Assembly (NCBI GenBank): GCA_036012125.1
Contig: DASCOS010000009.1
Span: 283,436-347,435 of the forward strand
DNA: 64,000 nt
DNA from: Vicinamibacterales bacterium
Lineage (GTDB): Bacteria; Acidobacteriota; Vicinamibacteria; Vicinamibacterales; UBA823
Direction of reading: 5' to 3'
Shown here: in pieces, positions 8,804 through 17,854 of the stretch
Position numbering within the stretch: position 1 is the stretch's first letter
How the letters are laid out: each line of letters starts with the position of its first letter
Translations under genes and position numbers: made by a program
Notes under the pieces: model-generated
The model's database searches: none
What the model saw: the letters and a program-made list of their open reading frames with translations, nothing else
Told to the model about the DNA's origin: nothing

Positions 8804-11416
8804 ATGAGATCGAATCGATTCTCACAACGATTCGCGGTCGTCCTGATCGTATTAACAACTGTGCTGGGACTCCGGACAGCGGTCGTTTTCGGCCAGACCA
8901 TTCCGTCACCGGAAGAGTTTTTCGGCTTTCAAATGGGTGCCGACCAAAAACTGGCCCGGTGGGACAAACTGGTCGAATATTACGAACTCCTCGGACGTGA
9001 AAGTGCGCGGCTCGAGGTCGTCCATATGGGACCGACGACACTCGGTAATCCATTTCTCGCGCTCTTTATCTCTTCACCAGACAATCTGGCTCACCTTGAA
9101 GACCTGCGCCAATTTAACGCCATGCTGAATGACCCGCGTGGTATATCAGAGGAAAAAATTGAGCGGGCGATCACTGACGGCAAGGCCGTCGTCGTTCAGT
9201 CGATGGGCTTGCACTCAACTGAAGTTGGCTCAAGCCAGATGGCTGCCGAACTAATGTACGACCTCGTAACCCGTAACGATCCCGAGATAACACGGATCCT
9301 CGACGAAACGGTTGCTATCATGATCCCGTGCTTCAATCCCGACGGGGAGATCATGGTGACCGATTGGTATAACGAAAACGTCGGTACAGACTACGAAGGT
9401 GTCGGCCTCCCCTGGCTGTACCACCACTACATCGGTCACGACAACAACCGCGACGCGTTTCAACAGAACACGATTGAGTCGCAGTACGGTGCCAAGATCT
9501 TGTTCCGCGACTGGATTCCCCAAGCCTACATTGACCATCACCAGATGGGAGCATACGGGGCCCGAATCTACGTGCCACCCTACGCTGAACCGATCCGCCC
9601 GGCAGCTGATCCACTGGTGTGGCGCGAGATGAGCTGGTACGGTGCACACATCGCCTACAAGGAAGAAGAGGCTGGCAGAGCCGGTGTCGTTAATGCCGCC
9701 ATTTACTCTGGATGGGGACACTTCGGCTTCCACTGGATCACCCCATTTCATAACATCGCCGGCATGCTCACCGAGTCAGCAAGCGCCCGGTTAGCAACGC
9801 CATTGTTTGTGCATCCGGATCAACTCAACGGCTCTCGTGGCCTGCCGGAGTATGAGGCCCAAACAACGTTCCCAAATCCATGGCAAGGTGGTTGGTGGCA
9901 CGTACGCGATATCGTCGAGCAACAGAAAATTGCTGCAGTGGCCACGTTAGATATCGCAGCCAGACATCGCTCCACAGTGCTCCGTAACGCCTACCTGAAG
10001 GCGTCCCGCCAAATTGAGCGTGGTGACTCAATGTCACCGGCCGCGTTCGTCATCCCTACCAACCAGCACGACGCGCTCACGGCAACCAAGATGGTGAATA
10101 AGCTGCTCGGCCAAGGTGTTGAAGTGCACCAATCACGAAGTGAGTTCATCCATGAGGGGCGAGTCTACGGTGCAGGTTCGTTTGTCATCTCGATGGCTCA
10201 GCCGAAGCGAGGTGTCATCCGTTGGTTGCTTGGCCAGACGTTCTATCCTGACAACACCTATACGCGTAACCGAGACGGGAGTCCAATTCGGCCGTACGAC
10301 ATGTCCACCGATACGATGGCTGAGTTTATGGGCGTTCGCGTGGACCCGGTTGACTCGATGGTTAACAGCGCACTCGCGACCATTGACGAGCCGCTCTCTC
10401 CGGCAGGCGAGGTTACCAGGGGCGAATTCGGATTTGTTCTCGACGGGCGGCTAAACGATAGCTTCAAGGCAGCCAACCTTCTCCTAGCAGAGAGCGTTGG
10501 GGTGCGGCGTGTCACGACGGCAGGCGAAGGCTTTCGGGTCGGGGATTTCATCGTAGCAGCTTCGGCGGCTGATGCGATTGTGGCTGAGGTTGCACAGACA
10601 ACGGGTGTTGATTTCTCGACACTCGATACCAATGTTAGGAACATGAGCCAGATGCTGCGACCCAATCGGGTTGGGATGTACCAACGATACTACGGTGGCA
10701 ACATGGACGAGGGCTGGACGCGCTGGCTGCTGGAGGCTTTCGCGTTCCCTTACGACACGTTAATGGATACAGCAATCACTGGTGGCAACCTGAACGAGGC
10801 TTACGACGTGATTGTGCTACCAGCCGACAGCGTCGCGCGTATGACCGGAGAACCGTCAGAAACCAGCGGGCGGGGTGGCTCTCGCCCCGAAGACTATCCG
10901 CCGGCTTACCGAAGCGGCTTCGGAGATGAGGGTGTGGCCGCGCTTGAAACCTTCGTCAAGAACGGCGGCACGCTCGTAACGTTCGCTCAAGCCGGAGACC
11001 TACCGATTCAGAAGTTCGGCTTGCCAGTGCGCAACCTCCTGGCCGGACTGTCGTCAATGGAATTTTGGTCACCGGGGTCGACCCTCAGAGTCAATATTGA
11101 TCACACAAATGCACTGGCCTACGGCATGCCCGCTGACGGTCTGGCAGCCTTTCTTGGTGGGAACCAAGTCTATGAGGTCGTGGCCACGCCACGAAATGAT
11201 AGGGTCAAGCGAATCGTAACCTTTGTAGACCGTGACATCCTACAAAGCGGCTGGCTGCTTGGCGAAGATGTGATTGCGGAGAAGGCGGCCATGGTCTCAG
11301 TGCAGCATGGACTAGGCCAAGTAGTCTTGATCGGTTTCAGAGTTCAACATCGGGCTCAAACACACGGTACCTTCAAGCTCTTCTTTAACGCCCTAATAGG
11401 CGCGAGCATGCCGTAA
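8804..11416 (+). CDS. Exported M14-family zinc carboxypeptidase-like protein, large
   Basis: A signal peptide (MRSNRFSQRFAVVLIVLTTV, cleavage near VFGQ) leads an M14 domain. The zinc ligands His and Glu are in GLHSTEVG, the loop IPCFNPDGEIM follows the family pattern, further histidines are in YIDHHQMGAYG, and the likely catalytic glutamate is in MLTESAS. The remaining roughly 500 residues contain a Rossmann-like segment (YDVIVLPADS and FVKNGGTLVTFAQAGDL) typical of the long secreted M14 proteins of Acidobacteriota and Bacteroidota. The ATG at 8804 has AAGGAG at the right distance; an in-frame TTG at 8774 does not. It would trim peptides outside the cytoplasm. An M55 aminopeptidase follows 78 bases downstream, so the pair may act together in peptide scavenging. 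Confidence 0.8.
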   Translation: MRSNRFSQRFAVVLIVLTTVLGLRTAVVFGQTIPSPEEFFGFQMGADQKLARWDKLVEYYELLGRESARLEVVHMGPTTLGNPFLALFISSPDNLAHLEDLRQFNAMLNDPRGISEEKIERAITDGKAVVVQSMGLHSTEVGSSQMAAELMYDLVTRNDPEITRILDETVAIMIPCFNPDGEIMVTDWYNENVGTDYEGVGLPWLYHHYIGHDNNRDAFQQNTIESQYGAKILFRDWIPQAYIDHHQMGAYGARIYVPPYAEPIRPAADPLVWREMSWYGAHIAYKEEEAGRAGVVNAAIYSGWGHFGFHWITPFHNIAGMLTESASARLATPLFVHPDQLNGSRGLPEYEAQTTFPNPWQGGWWHVRDIVEQQKIAAVATLDIAARHRSTVLRNAYLKASRQIERGDSMSPAAFVIPTNQHDALTATKMVNKLLGQGVEVHQSRSEFIHEGRVYGAGSFVISMAQPKRGVIRWLLGQTFYPDNTYTRNRDGSPIRPYDMSTDTMAEFMGVRVDPVDSMVNSALATIDEPLSPAGEVTRGEFGFVLDGRLNDSFKAANLLLAESVGVRRVTTAGEGFRVGDFIVAASAADAIVAEVAQTTGVDFSTLDTNVRNMSQMLRPNRVGMYQRYYGGNMDEGWTRWLLEAFAFPYDTLMDTAITGGNLNEAYDVIVLPADSVARMTGEPSETSGRGGSRPEDYPPAYRSGFGDEGVAALETFVKNGGTLVTFAQAGDLPIQKFGLPVRNLLAGLSSMEFWSPGSTLRVNIDHTNALAYGMPADGLAAFLGGNQVYEVVATPRNDRVKRIVTFVDRDILQSGWLLGEDVIAEKAAMVSVQHGLGQVVLIGFRVQHRAQTHGTFKLFFNALIGASMP

Positions 11417-11494
11417 GTGGTGACATGCAACTCAACAGTGCACGGAAGGTGACCTTAACGACACCAAACGGACGGACTTCTGGAGTGAGGAAAT

Positions 11495-12400
11495 ATGACT
11501 AAGCAGCCATGCCTCGGCCGCCTTGCGTGTATTGCAACACTCGCGGCCATCGTAACCACCCCGACGACTGTCGCGCACGAACAAGACAGGCTCAATATTT
11601 TCATCTCGGTTGACATGGAAGGCATTGGGGGGATCGGCACCGGCCGGATGACAAGTAGTTCCGGTAAGGACTACGCACTCGGTCGCGAGTTGATGACCGG
11701 AGAGGTTAATACGGTCGTCGCCGCGATTTTCGAGCACGGTCCGGCGGACGTTCTAGTTAACGACTCACATGGAGATATGCAGAACCTACTGCACACCCAA
11801 CTGGATCCACGGGTGCAGTATATCCAGGGCAACTTAAAGCCGCTCGGAATGGTACAAGGACTGGACAACTCCTTCGACGCCGCTATTTTTCTCGGCTATC
11901 ACGCACGCGCGGGGACGGAAGGTGGCTTCCTCGCCCACACCGGCACAGGATCGGTGAAGGGTCTCTGGCTGAACGGTACCGAAGTCGGCGAAGGCGGTCT
12001 GAACGCCTTCTATGCCGGCAGCCACGGTGTTCCGATCATCCTCGCCACCGGCGACCTAACGTTCACCGAGCAGTTCAGGGAGCTGGTGTCAACACAAACG
12101 GTCGCGACAAAGGAGGCTATCGGTTCATCGGTGGCGAAACTACGTCATCCGGAAGATATTAAAGCGCGCCTGCGCACGGGCACGCTTCAGGCACTTGCCA
12201 ACCTTGACGCCGCCCGCCCACTCGACACGCAGGGCCCGATTACGCTCAGATTACGCTCAGCGACGACGACACGGGCGGACATCGTCCAGGCGATCCCCAA
12301 CGTTCGCAGAATCGATGGAACAACAGTGGAGTACGACGCGCGGAATATGACCGAGGCCTATAAGCTGATCCGCCTGATGTATCGCTACGTGACCTGGTAG
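11495..12400 (+). CDS. M55-family D-aminopeptidase (DppA-like), exported
   Basis: After a probable signal peptide (MTKQPCLGRLACIATLAAIV, cleavage near VAHE) the protein reads FISVDMEGIGGI, the SxDxEG metal site of M55 enzymes, then VLVNDSHGDMQNLL with the next histidine ligand, and FLGYHARAGTEGGFLAHT with the third. EVGEGGLNAFYAG supplies the last conserved glutamate region. DppA from Bacillus is a decameric D-aminopeptidase that cleaves D-Ala dipeptides, so a role in recycling cell-wall peptides outside the cytoplasm is reasonable. The gene has GAGTGAGG before the ATG. It is the last of a plus-strand run and faces the ferredoxin oxidoreductase operon, with a hairpin-rich spacer between them. 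At 301 residues it is normal for the family. Confidence 0.82.
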   Translation: MTKQPCLGRLACIATLAAIVTTPTTVAHEQDRLNIFISVDMEGIGGIGTGRMTSSSGKDYALGRELMTGEVNTVVAAIFEHGPADVLVNDSHGDMQNLLHTQLDPRVQYIQGNLKPLGMVQGLDNSFDAAIFLGYHARAGTEGGFLAHTGTGSVKGLWLNGTEVGEGGLNAFYAGSHGVPIILATGDLTFTEQFRELVSTQTVATKEAIGSSVAKLRHPEDIKARLRTGTLQALANLDAARPLDTQGPITLRLRSATTTRADIVQAIPNVRRIDGTTVEYDARNMTEAYKLIRLMYRYVTW

Positions 12401-12453
12401 CGAGTGGCTGTCACGGCGGCGTGACTCACGAGTGTCAACAGACACCACTCGCT
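12399..12453. terminator. Hairpin cluster between convergent genes, possible bidirectional terminator
   Basis: An outer inverted repeat, AGCGAGTGG (12399-12407) with CCACTCGCT (12445-12453), encloses two inner hairpins: GTCACG-GCGG-CGTGAC (12410-12425) and GTGTC-AACA-GACAC (12432-12445). The right arm can also pair with CGAGTG at 12429-12434. It overlaps the M55 stop codon and lies before the convergent oxidoreductase genes. There is no T-run, so Rho-independent termination is not certain. Confidence 0.4.
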
Positions 12454-12506
12454 ACGGTCAGCCGTGGCAGAATACGTTGCCAAGAAAATGAACCAGAGCG
12501 CTAGGG

Positions 12507-13502
12507 CTACCGGCTAGCCAACTTCAGGCCACTCTTGATCGGAGCGATGCCAGGAAGCTCCCACTCCTCCCACATCGTATCGACCATCCCCTGAATGTAA
12601 TCGAAGTCCTCATCAATCAGATGGGCGAAACGCCCTTGCTTGACGAGGTAGTCACGAACGGGGATGCGCCCCTTCTTATGCGGGTCATACGTATAGGTAA
12701 CCTTACCGTCCAGGATCTCGTAGAGGGGGAAGATACCGCACTTAATACCCAACTCGCCTAGCTCCCGAGAATAACCAGGGTGAAAGTCCCAACCCTTGGG
12801 ACAGGGGTCGAACGTATGGATAAAGGTCGGCCCACTGACGTTCAGCGCCTTTCGCGTTTTGTTCATGAAGTCTAGGGCCGGGAAAGCCGGGCTCGCAGTC
12901 GCAACGTAGCGGCACGTTGGGTGTCCGACGGCGAGCATCGGCGCCACATTTTTCTTCCATCGTGCCTGCATGATCCGACGCGCCTTCCCAGACGGCGTGA
13001 ACGTAGTTACGGCACCATAGGTGCTGAGGCCCGTCGCCTGAATGTCCGTGTTGGCTGCCGACTCGTTGTCGTAGAGGATGATGAGTAGGTCGTAGTCGGT
13101 CTGAAGAGCCGCGGAAATTCCCGAAAGACCCATGTCGGCCCCGCCGAGATCTCCACTAAAATTGATGATGTTGATCTTCTCTTTAGCGATCTTCCCCTTG
13201 CGCATCAGCGCCCGTATACCAGCCGCCATCCCGACAGCTGACGCTCCGCCAGCGCCCAACTGCGTATGCATCCATGGGATGACCCAAGGCGTCGTCTGAT
13301 AGCTAGTGTTCGCCACATACATGCACCCGGTGGCACCCGTCGCGATGGTCCGCGGGCCGGAAGCCTTAGCGAAATCGCGCATGACCAAGGCCGACTCGCA
13401 GCCCTGGCACGTGCGATGACCGGAGGTGTAGAACTCCTCGTGCGGCGCGTCGTGCACCTTCTTGATCTTTTCGTAGTCGATCACCGGGAGTGTTGTTGCC
13501 AT
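12507..13502 (-). CDS. 2-oxoacid:ferredoxin oxidoreductase beta subunit (oxalate oxidoreductase-like)
   Basis: The beta subunit binds ThDP and one [4Fe-4S] cluster. Cluster ligands are C32 and C35 (CQGC), C60 (GATGC) and C234 in DPCPKGW. The ThDP pyrophosphate/Mg motif runs from FSGDLGGADMGLSG (about 115-128) to YDNESAANT (about 144-152). I chose the ATG at 13502 (MATTLPVIDYE) because AAGGAAGG ends nine bases before it, while the in-frame ATG at 13511 abuts that site. It is the last gene of a gamma-delta, alpha, beta operon, 118 bases after alpha. The complex oxidises a 2-oxoacid and reduces ferredoxin in the cytoplasm. Which acid is decided mainly by the alpha subunit, where oxalate is favoured (see that entry). 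Length 331 residues is normal. Confidence 0.85.
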   Translation of the reverse strand: MATTLPVIDYEKIKKVHDAPHEEFYTSGHRTCQGCESALVMRDFAKASGPRTIATGATGCMYVANTSYQTTPWVIPWMHTQLGAGGASAVGMAAGIRALMRKGKIAKEKINIINFSGDLGGADMGLSGISAALQTDYDLLIILYDNESAANTDIQATGLSTYGAVTTFTPSGKARRIMQARWKKNVAPMLAVGHPTCRYVATASPAFPALDFMNKTRKALNVSGPTFIHTFDPCPKGWDFHPGYSRELGELGIKCGIFPLYEILDGKVTYTYDPHKKGRIPVRDYLVKQGRFAHLIDEDFDYIQGMVDTMWEEWELPGIAPIKSGLKLASR

Positions 13503-13620
13503 GTCCGTCATCCTTCCTTAACTCTTCACCACCGAGCGTGCGTCACGCATTGGCGTCGTGCAGGCAGTTGCTAAACCCATCGACTGACCCTGCATGCTCA
13601 CCAACTGTCTCAGTGCTCAC

Positions 13621-14856
13621 TTATTCCCGTAGACCAATCCAACTCACGATCTCCTCTGGGACGTCGCCACGGCCGGCTGCCAGGGTCCGTTCGTACATGT
13701 CAATACATTCGTCAATAGATATATCCCGGCCACCGAGGCCACCCATGAAATTGATCACGTTAGGACCGTCCCCGCGCAACGGATAGAGACAGGAACGGAC
13801 ATCCTGCAGGAGGATCCCGCCGTTGTCTGGGGATCCTTGGGAGAAGTCCCGGTCGATGACCCCTACGCCCTTGAACCGCCCCAGACACGCACGCAACTCT
13901 TCCGTCGGAAATGGTCTAAACCAGCGCAGGTTGACATAGCCGACCTTGTGCCCCTTCTCCCGTAGACGCCGGGCTGCCGCTAGGGACGGCATACACACCG
14001 CACCGATGCCGATTAGCACCGCATCAGCATCTTCCGTCATGTACTCGGTGAAATACGGATTGTCGTATTGCGAACCATGCGAGCCAAAGACGCCGTTAAA
14101 CTCCTGATACGCCTCTTTGATCACCCCTCTGGCCCTGCGCGCCGCTTCCCAGTTCTGTCGACGCAACTCCATGACCCAATCTTCATTCACCTGAGGCGCG
14201 ACAGAAATCGGGTTGTCCGGATGAAGCACGCGGTCTCCTAGGTCGTATGGCGGGAGGAACTGCTTAACCGCCTCTAACGTCGGCACCTTCACCATGTGTT
14301 GCGCATGGGTCAAAAAGCCGCCGTCCATGGCCAAGGCCATCGGCATGCGCACCCTCTTGTCTTCGGCGACGCGATAGCCAATGAACACATGCTCCAGCGC
14401 CTCCTGGGCGGTACTGGCCCAACAGATCAGCCAACCGAGGTCCCGTACAGACATCGCGTCATTGTGTTCAACCCCGAACGCCCCAGGGTCGTCAAGCGCC
14501 CGGTTGCCGACAAGAAAGAGTGGCGGGAGGCGATCAGTAGCCGTCACTGCCAGCGCTTCCATCCCATACATCCATCCCGTGCCGCTGCTGCCGCCAAAAG
14601 CTCGTGCCCCAACGGAACTAGCATGCTTCACGATCTCGAACTGCGAGTGTTCACTGTCGGCGATGATGTACTCGGCGTCGAGTTCCCCATCCGCAATGAG
14701 CTGCGACAACTGGTCCATCACCTCGGTGTAGGGTCGGATCGGATACGCGGAAATGACATCGACGTCTGCCAGTTTCACAGCATGTGAAACCGCCTGACAG
14801 CCGGTGAGTAAGAGCTCGCGTTCCCAGACGTCAGTTGGTTGAGCGGCCGTCGTCAC
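13621..14856 (-). CDS. 2-oxoacid:ferredoxin oxidoreductase alpha subunit, oxalate oxidoreductase signature
   Basis: The alpha subunit is recognisable from SAYPIRPYTEVMDQL, the ThDP-activating glutamate E69 in ADSEHSQFE, FGGSSGTGWMYG and FGVEHNDAM. Pyruvate oxidoreductases have YPITP in the first motif. Here it is YPIRP, and the four residues I recall contacting oxalate in Moorella oxalate oxidoreductase (Arg31, Arg109, Asp112, Phe117) match Arg41, Arg119, Asp122 and Phe127 with one constant offset of ten. The start is GTG with AAGGAGG four bases before it, overlapping the gamma-delta stop as GTGA, so translation is coupled. The domain III part (YVNLRWFRPFPTEELR) is present. At 411 residues it is normal for a separate alpha subunit. 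Pyruvate or another oxoacid cannot be excluded without an assay. Confidence 0.8.
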   Translation of the reverse strand: MTTAAQPTDVWERELLLTGCQAVSHAVKLADVDVISAYPIRPYTEVMDQLSQLIADGELDAEYIIADSEHSQFEIVKHASSVGARAFGGSSGTGWMYGMEALAVTATDRLPPLFLVGNRALDDPGAFGVEHNDAMSVRDLGWLICWASTAQEALEHVFIGYRVAEDKRVRMPMALAMDGGFLTHAQHMVKVPTLEAVKQFLPPYDLGDRVLHPDNPISVAPQVNEDWVMELRRQNWEAARRARGVIKEAYQEFNGVFGSHGSQYDNPYFTEYMTEDADAVLIGIGAVCMPSLAAARRLREKGHKVGYVNLRWFRPFPTEELRACLGRFKGVGVIDRDFSQGSPDNGGILLQDVRSCLYPLRGDGPNVINFMGGLGGRDISIDECIDMYERTLAAGRGDVPEEIVSWIGLRE

Positions 14857-16031
14857 AATGCCTCCTTCTGTCCTGGCCCATCCATATTTCGTGGGACGGG
14901 TGTTGCCTTGTACTTTTCGACACCCTCACCGGTGACATGCCGGTAGCGGATACGCGTCGAACCCTTTTTGTCCTCGGCCCACTGGATGTAACCCGCAGGG
15001 TCTTTCTTGTGCTGCTCCCAGGGACTCTTTTCGTCTTCGAACTGCAGTTCGGGGACCATGACGATGCACTCTTTGACCGGGCAGACATCCGCGCACTTAT
15101 GACAGCCCGTGCACACTTCGTAGTTGATGTCGTACAGTCCGTCATCCGTCGGGTCGAAGCACTCATCGGGACAATCGGCCCAACAAAGCGTGCACTTGAT
15201 GCAGAGATCGAATCGGACGACTGGCCGTTCTGTCTTGGAGGTTCCGTGCTTGAACCCGTCGTTCCGGTTCTGGCCGCGTGGCCCTAGCTTAAAGCCTCGT
15301 TTGACCGCCGGGACCGCAACACCGCCCTCTTCGAACTCATGCCACTTGGGCAGCACCGGAATCTCGTGCGGCCAGTCGATACCCTGATCCGGATTGACCA
15401 CCTTGATCCGGCGTAGCGTCGCCTCGTAGGCGTCCCGCGCCGCACGCGCACGGTCCGCGTCCTTCCCGGTATCCAGCAGATACTCTTCAACCGCCTCGAT
15501 AGAGATGATGCCTGGGTCCACGGCGGCAACGGCACCAAGACAACGCTCGCGTGTGAGGTCGTCCTTGAAAACCCACATACCGGCCAGACTGGCATCTCCC
15601 TCTAACGTCGCCAACCGGTAGGGTTGCGGCTTCTTGGCCGTGAACTTGAGAAGGTGCTCATGGTTGCGGCGGGTGACCACCAGCAGGCAAGCCTTGTGAC
15701 CTACCAACTCATTGACCGGGCGTATACCATGCCAGCCCCAGGGCTCGACCCCCTGTGCCATGGCGTCATCGACCACCACAGACACATCGACGTTATCGGC
15801 GTTGTACGAAGACCCGCACTCGGCCTCCAACTCCGCTTCGGACAGGTCAGGTGATACGAACGCAAAATACTTGCAGGGGATTCCATTGCGCTCAGGGGCA
15901 TCGCTGTAACGCCCGTTCGAAAAGGCAACCTTGCCCATCCGGCTAGCGATCTGAACGATGTCGCCGCCGATGTACTTGCCGAGGGTCTTCTGATAAACCC
16001 CTCGGTATTGCACCTCTACGCGTTTAATCAT
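14853..16031 (-). CDS. 2-oxoacid:ferredoxin oxidoreductase gamma-delta fusion subunit
   Basis: Residues 1 to about 210 form the gamma domain (MIKRVEVQYRGVYQKTLGKY, GDIVQIASRMGKVAFSNGRY, GHKACLLVVTRRN). A linker leads to a C-terminal delta domain with two [4Fe-4S] clusters: C277, C280, C283, C287 and C307, C310, C313, C317. The clusters carry electrons from the ThDP site to ferredoxin. A fused gamma-delta subunit followed by alpha and beta is the arrangement I know from Moorella oxalate oxidoreductase, in line with the alpha-subunit residues. The ATG at 16031 follows AAGGGA; the longer reading from 16073 adds 14 residues unlike the family. It is the first gene of the operon, 325 bases after yajQ on the same strand. 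The stretch 16074-16356 holds only hairpins. Confidence 0.83.
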   Translation of the reverse strand: MIKRVEVQYRGVYQKTLGKYIGGDIVQIASRMGKVAFSNGRYSDAPERNGIPCKYFAFVSPDLSEAELEAECGSSYNADNVDVSVVVDDAMAQGVEPWGWHGIRPVNELVGHKACLLVVTRRNHEHLLKFTAKKPQPYRLATLEGDASLAGMWVFKDDLTRERCLGAVAAVDPGIISIEAVEEYLLDTGKDADRARAARDAYEATLRRIKVVNPDQGIDWPHEIPVLPKWHEFEEGGVAVPAVKRGFKLGPRGQNRNDGFKHGTSKTERPVVRFDLCIKCTLCWADCPDECFDPTDDGLYDINYEVCTGCHKCADVCPVKECIVMVPELQFEDEKSPWEQHKKDPAGYIQWAEDKKGSTRIRYRHVTGEGVEKYKATPVPRNMDGPGQKEAL

Positions 16032-16073
16032 GATCGTCCCTTGTAAGTTTCGTGGCCAAAGCCGGGTGCTCAC

Positions 16074-16356
16074 GGAGCGATACGACTGTTAGTTTACACG
16101 AGCCCAAACGCTGAATACTACCACGGAGTGACTACCGAAAATAACGGCTCCACCGGTGGTGCCGTTTACGGGCAGTCGTCGTCGCCCCATTGACGGCGGA
16201 CACCATCCACTGTCACAAGCCGGATTGCTGACGCGGGGCCAAGCGTTCGGATCGACATGGCACAGCGGGGCCCGCCTCGTGGCGGTAGCGTTGCTGGCCC
16301 GTAGCGGTTCCCGACGTGCGACCTTTGGGTCGCCCCCCGCCCGGCAGGAAAACGTC
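16074..16356. other. Spacer between yajQ and the oxidoreductase operon, with two hairpins
   Basis: I see no gene here; open frames in it have no protein-like composition. GCGACC-TTTG-GGTCGC (16318-16333) lies just after yajQ. A 24-base near-palindrome, AACGGC-T-CCACC joined directly to GGTGG-T-GCCGTT, spans 16143-16166; on the minus strand it is followed by TATTTTC, so it could end yajQ transcription. The promoter of the oxidoreductase operon must lie between it and 16031. Confidence 0.5.
16143..16166 (-). terminator. Near-palindromic hairpin, possible terminator after yajQ
   Basis: AACGGC and CCACC pair with GGTGG and GCCGTT, with a single T-T mismatch in the stem. Read on the minus strand the hairpin is followed by a short T-rich stretch (ATTTTC). 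It lies about 190 bases after the yajQ stop and about 110 bases before the next operon's start. An operator is an alternative reading. Confidence 0.4.
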
Positions 16357-16839
16357 CTAATCACGATAATTCTCGAACTGGAGCGGGAGGTCGAACTTGG
16401 CTTCCTTGAGCATGCCGATAACCTGCTGGAGGTCGTCACGCTTCTTGCCCGACACGCGCAGCTGGTTACCCTGAATGGCGACCTGAACTTTGAGTTTCAG
16501 TGTTTTGATGAGTTTAACGATCTCCCTCGCGATCTCCGACTCGACGCCTTGACGTACCATGATGAGCTGCCTAGCCCCGCTTACGTTGATCTGTGGATCG
16601 TCGAGCTTCAGACAACGAATGTCGACCTGGCGGCCGACGAGGCGCTTCGTTAGTACGTCGTACATCTGGCGGAGTTGAAATTCGTTCGGCGCTCGCATGG
16701 TGATTTGATCGTCCTCCAAGTCGAATCGGGCGTTGGTGCCTTTGAAATCGAAGCGCGTACCCAATTCACGGTTTGCCTGATCGACGGCATTCCTGACCTC
16801 CTGCTGATTCACCCGCGAGACAACGTCGAACGATGGCAT
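16357..16839 (-). CDS. yajQ: YajQ-family nucleotide-binding protein
   Basis: The 160-residue protein has the exact YajQ (DUF520) signature: MPSFDVVSRVNQQEVRNAVD, TRFDFKGTNARFDLEDD, a central DIRCLKLDDPQINVSGARQL and the C-terminal KLKVQVAIQGNQLRVSGKKR with DDLQQVIGMLK. Members fold as two RNP-like domains; the Xanthomonas homologue binds cyclic di-GMP and affects transcription, while the E. coli protein binds nucleotides. It acts in the cytoplasm. A CGGAG lies before the ATG. Length is typical. It has no obvious functional link with the oxidoreductase operon downstream. Confidence 0.93.
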   Translation of the reverse strand: MPSFDVVSRVNQQEVRNAVDQANRELGTRFDFKGTNARFDLEDDQITMRAPNEFQLRQMYDVLTKRLVGRQVDIRCLKLDDPQINVSGARQLIMVRQGVESEIAREIVKLIKTLKLKVQVAIQGNQLRVSGKKRDDLQQVIGMLKEAKFDLPLQFENYRD

Positions 16840-17110
16840 TGGTTACTCCGATGAGCGTGATGCGCTCTTCTGAAAAGCTTAATCTCGTAGCAGTATGTCA
16901 CCATGCCAGCGAATAACGGAATGCTTCTCGGGCTACGCGAATCGGATTTCGGGCACGAAACGCACTTCAGCAAGAGCACTCAGGACTGGCCACAACAGCC
17001 TGGAAATTTAGATAGATTCCTTACGATGTAACGCGGTCATGGCGTGCTGACTGACGCTAGAATTATAATCGCGTCGTGGCGGCTCAGGGCCGCCAGTTGG
17101 GAGGTCACTA

Positions 17111-17854
17111 ATGTCCAAGTCCCGCACCGTCGTCCTCATAGCCATTCTCACGCTCAGCACCGTGTCCGCCCTCGCCCAGGATCAAGGCGACCCGACCTTA
17201 ACCGAGGTGTGGGAACCCGAGCCGCCTATCGTTATTCCCAACGCTTCAGGTGGACCACCGTCAGATGCGGTCATTCTTTTCGACGGCAGCGATCTCTCAG
17301 CTTGGCAATCACGTAGTGGTGGAGCCCCTCCATGGAAAGTCTCTGATGGTGTACTTACCGTCCTGCCAGATACCGGAGACATCGTAACGAAGCAAGGCTT
17401 CGGCAACGTTCAGCTGCACGTCGAGTGGCGCACGCCGTCGGTTGTGACAGGCGGGGGGCAAGACCGGGGAAATAGTGGCGTTTACTTAATGAGTCGCTAT
17501 GAGGTGCAGGTGCTTGACTCTTACGAGAACCGGACTTACTCGAACGGCCAAGCGGGTAGCATCTACAAGCAGCATATTCCCTTGGTCAACGCGTCACGTG
17601 CGCCTGGCGCTTGGCAGACCTACGACATCATCTTCAGGGCGCCTCGGTTTCATGTGGACGGTACGATCGCGCAACCAGCGACGATAACCGTGTTGCATAA
17701 CGGTGTGCTAATTCAAAACCACGTAGTACTCCAAGGGCCAAGCATCTTCATCGGCCAACCCGAATACGAGACACATAGACCCATGGAACCACTTCTTCTC
17801 CAAGAACACGACCACCCGGTCAGCTACCGGAATATCTGGATTCGGGAGCTGTGA
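17111..17854 (+). CDS. Exported DUF1080 (3-keto-disaccharide hydrolase) protein
   Basis: A signal peptide (MSKSRTVVLIAILTLSTVSA, cleavage after LAQ) precedes a DUF1080 beta-sandwich: AVILFDGSDLSAWQSRSGG, PWKVSDGVLTV, DIVTKQGFGNVQLHVEWRTP, RGNSGVYLMSRYEVQVLDSY and the closing PVSYRNIWIREL. The family resembles laminarinase-type jelly rolls and includes 3-keto-glycoside hydrolases; it is abundant in Acidobacteriota and Planctomycetota. The GNSGVYL and YEVQVLDSY motifs hold the conserved residues. GGGAGG stands before the ATG. It acts outside the cytoplasm. The actual sugar substrate is not known. It is alone between yajQ (divergent) and the molybdenum hydroxylase gene. Confidence 0.85.
   Translation: MSKSRTVVLIAILTLSTVSALAQDQGDPTLTEVWEPEPPIVIPNASGGPPSDAVILFDGSDLSAWQSRSGGAPPWKVSDGVLTVLPDTGDIVTKQGFGNVQLHVEWRTPSVVTGGGQDRGNSGVYLMSRYEVQVLDSYENRTYSNGQAGSIYKQHIPLVNASRAPGAWQTYDIIFRAPRFHVDGTIAQPATITVLHNGVLIQNHVVLQGPSIFIGQPEYETHRPMEPLLLQEHDHPVSYRNIWIREL

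Noticed and set aside
16089..16653. Open frames over the spacer and across yajQ (minus 16089-16439, plus 16156-16653)
   Set aside because: Composition is not protein-like and both overlap yajQ, whose identity is certain.
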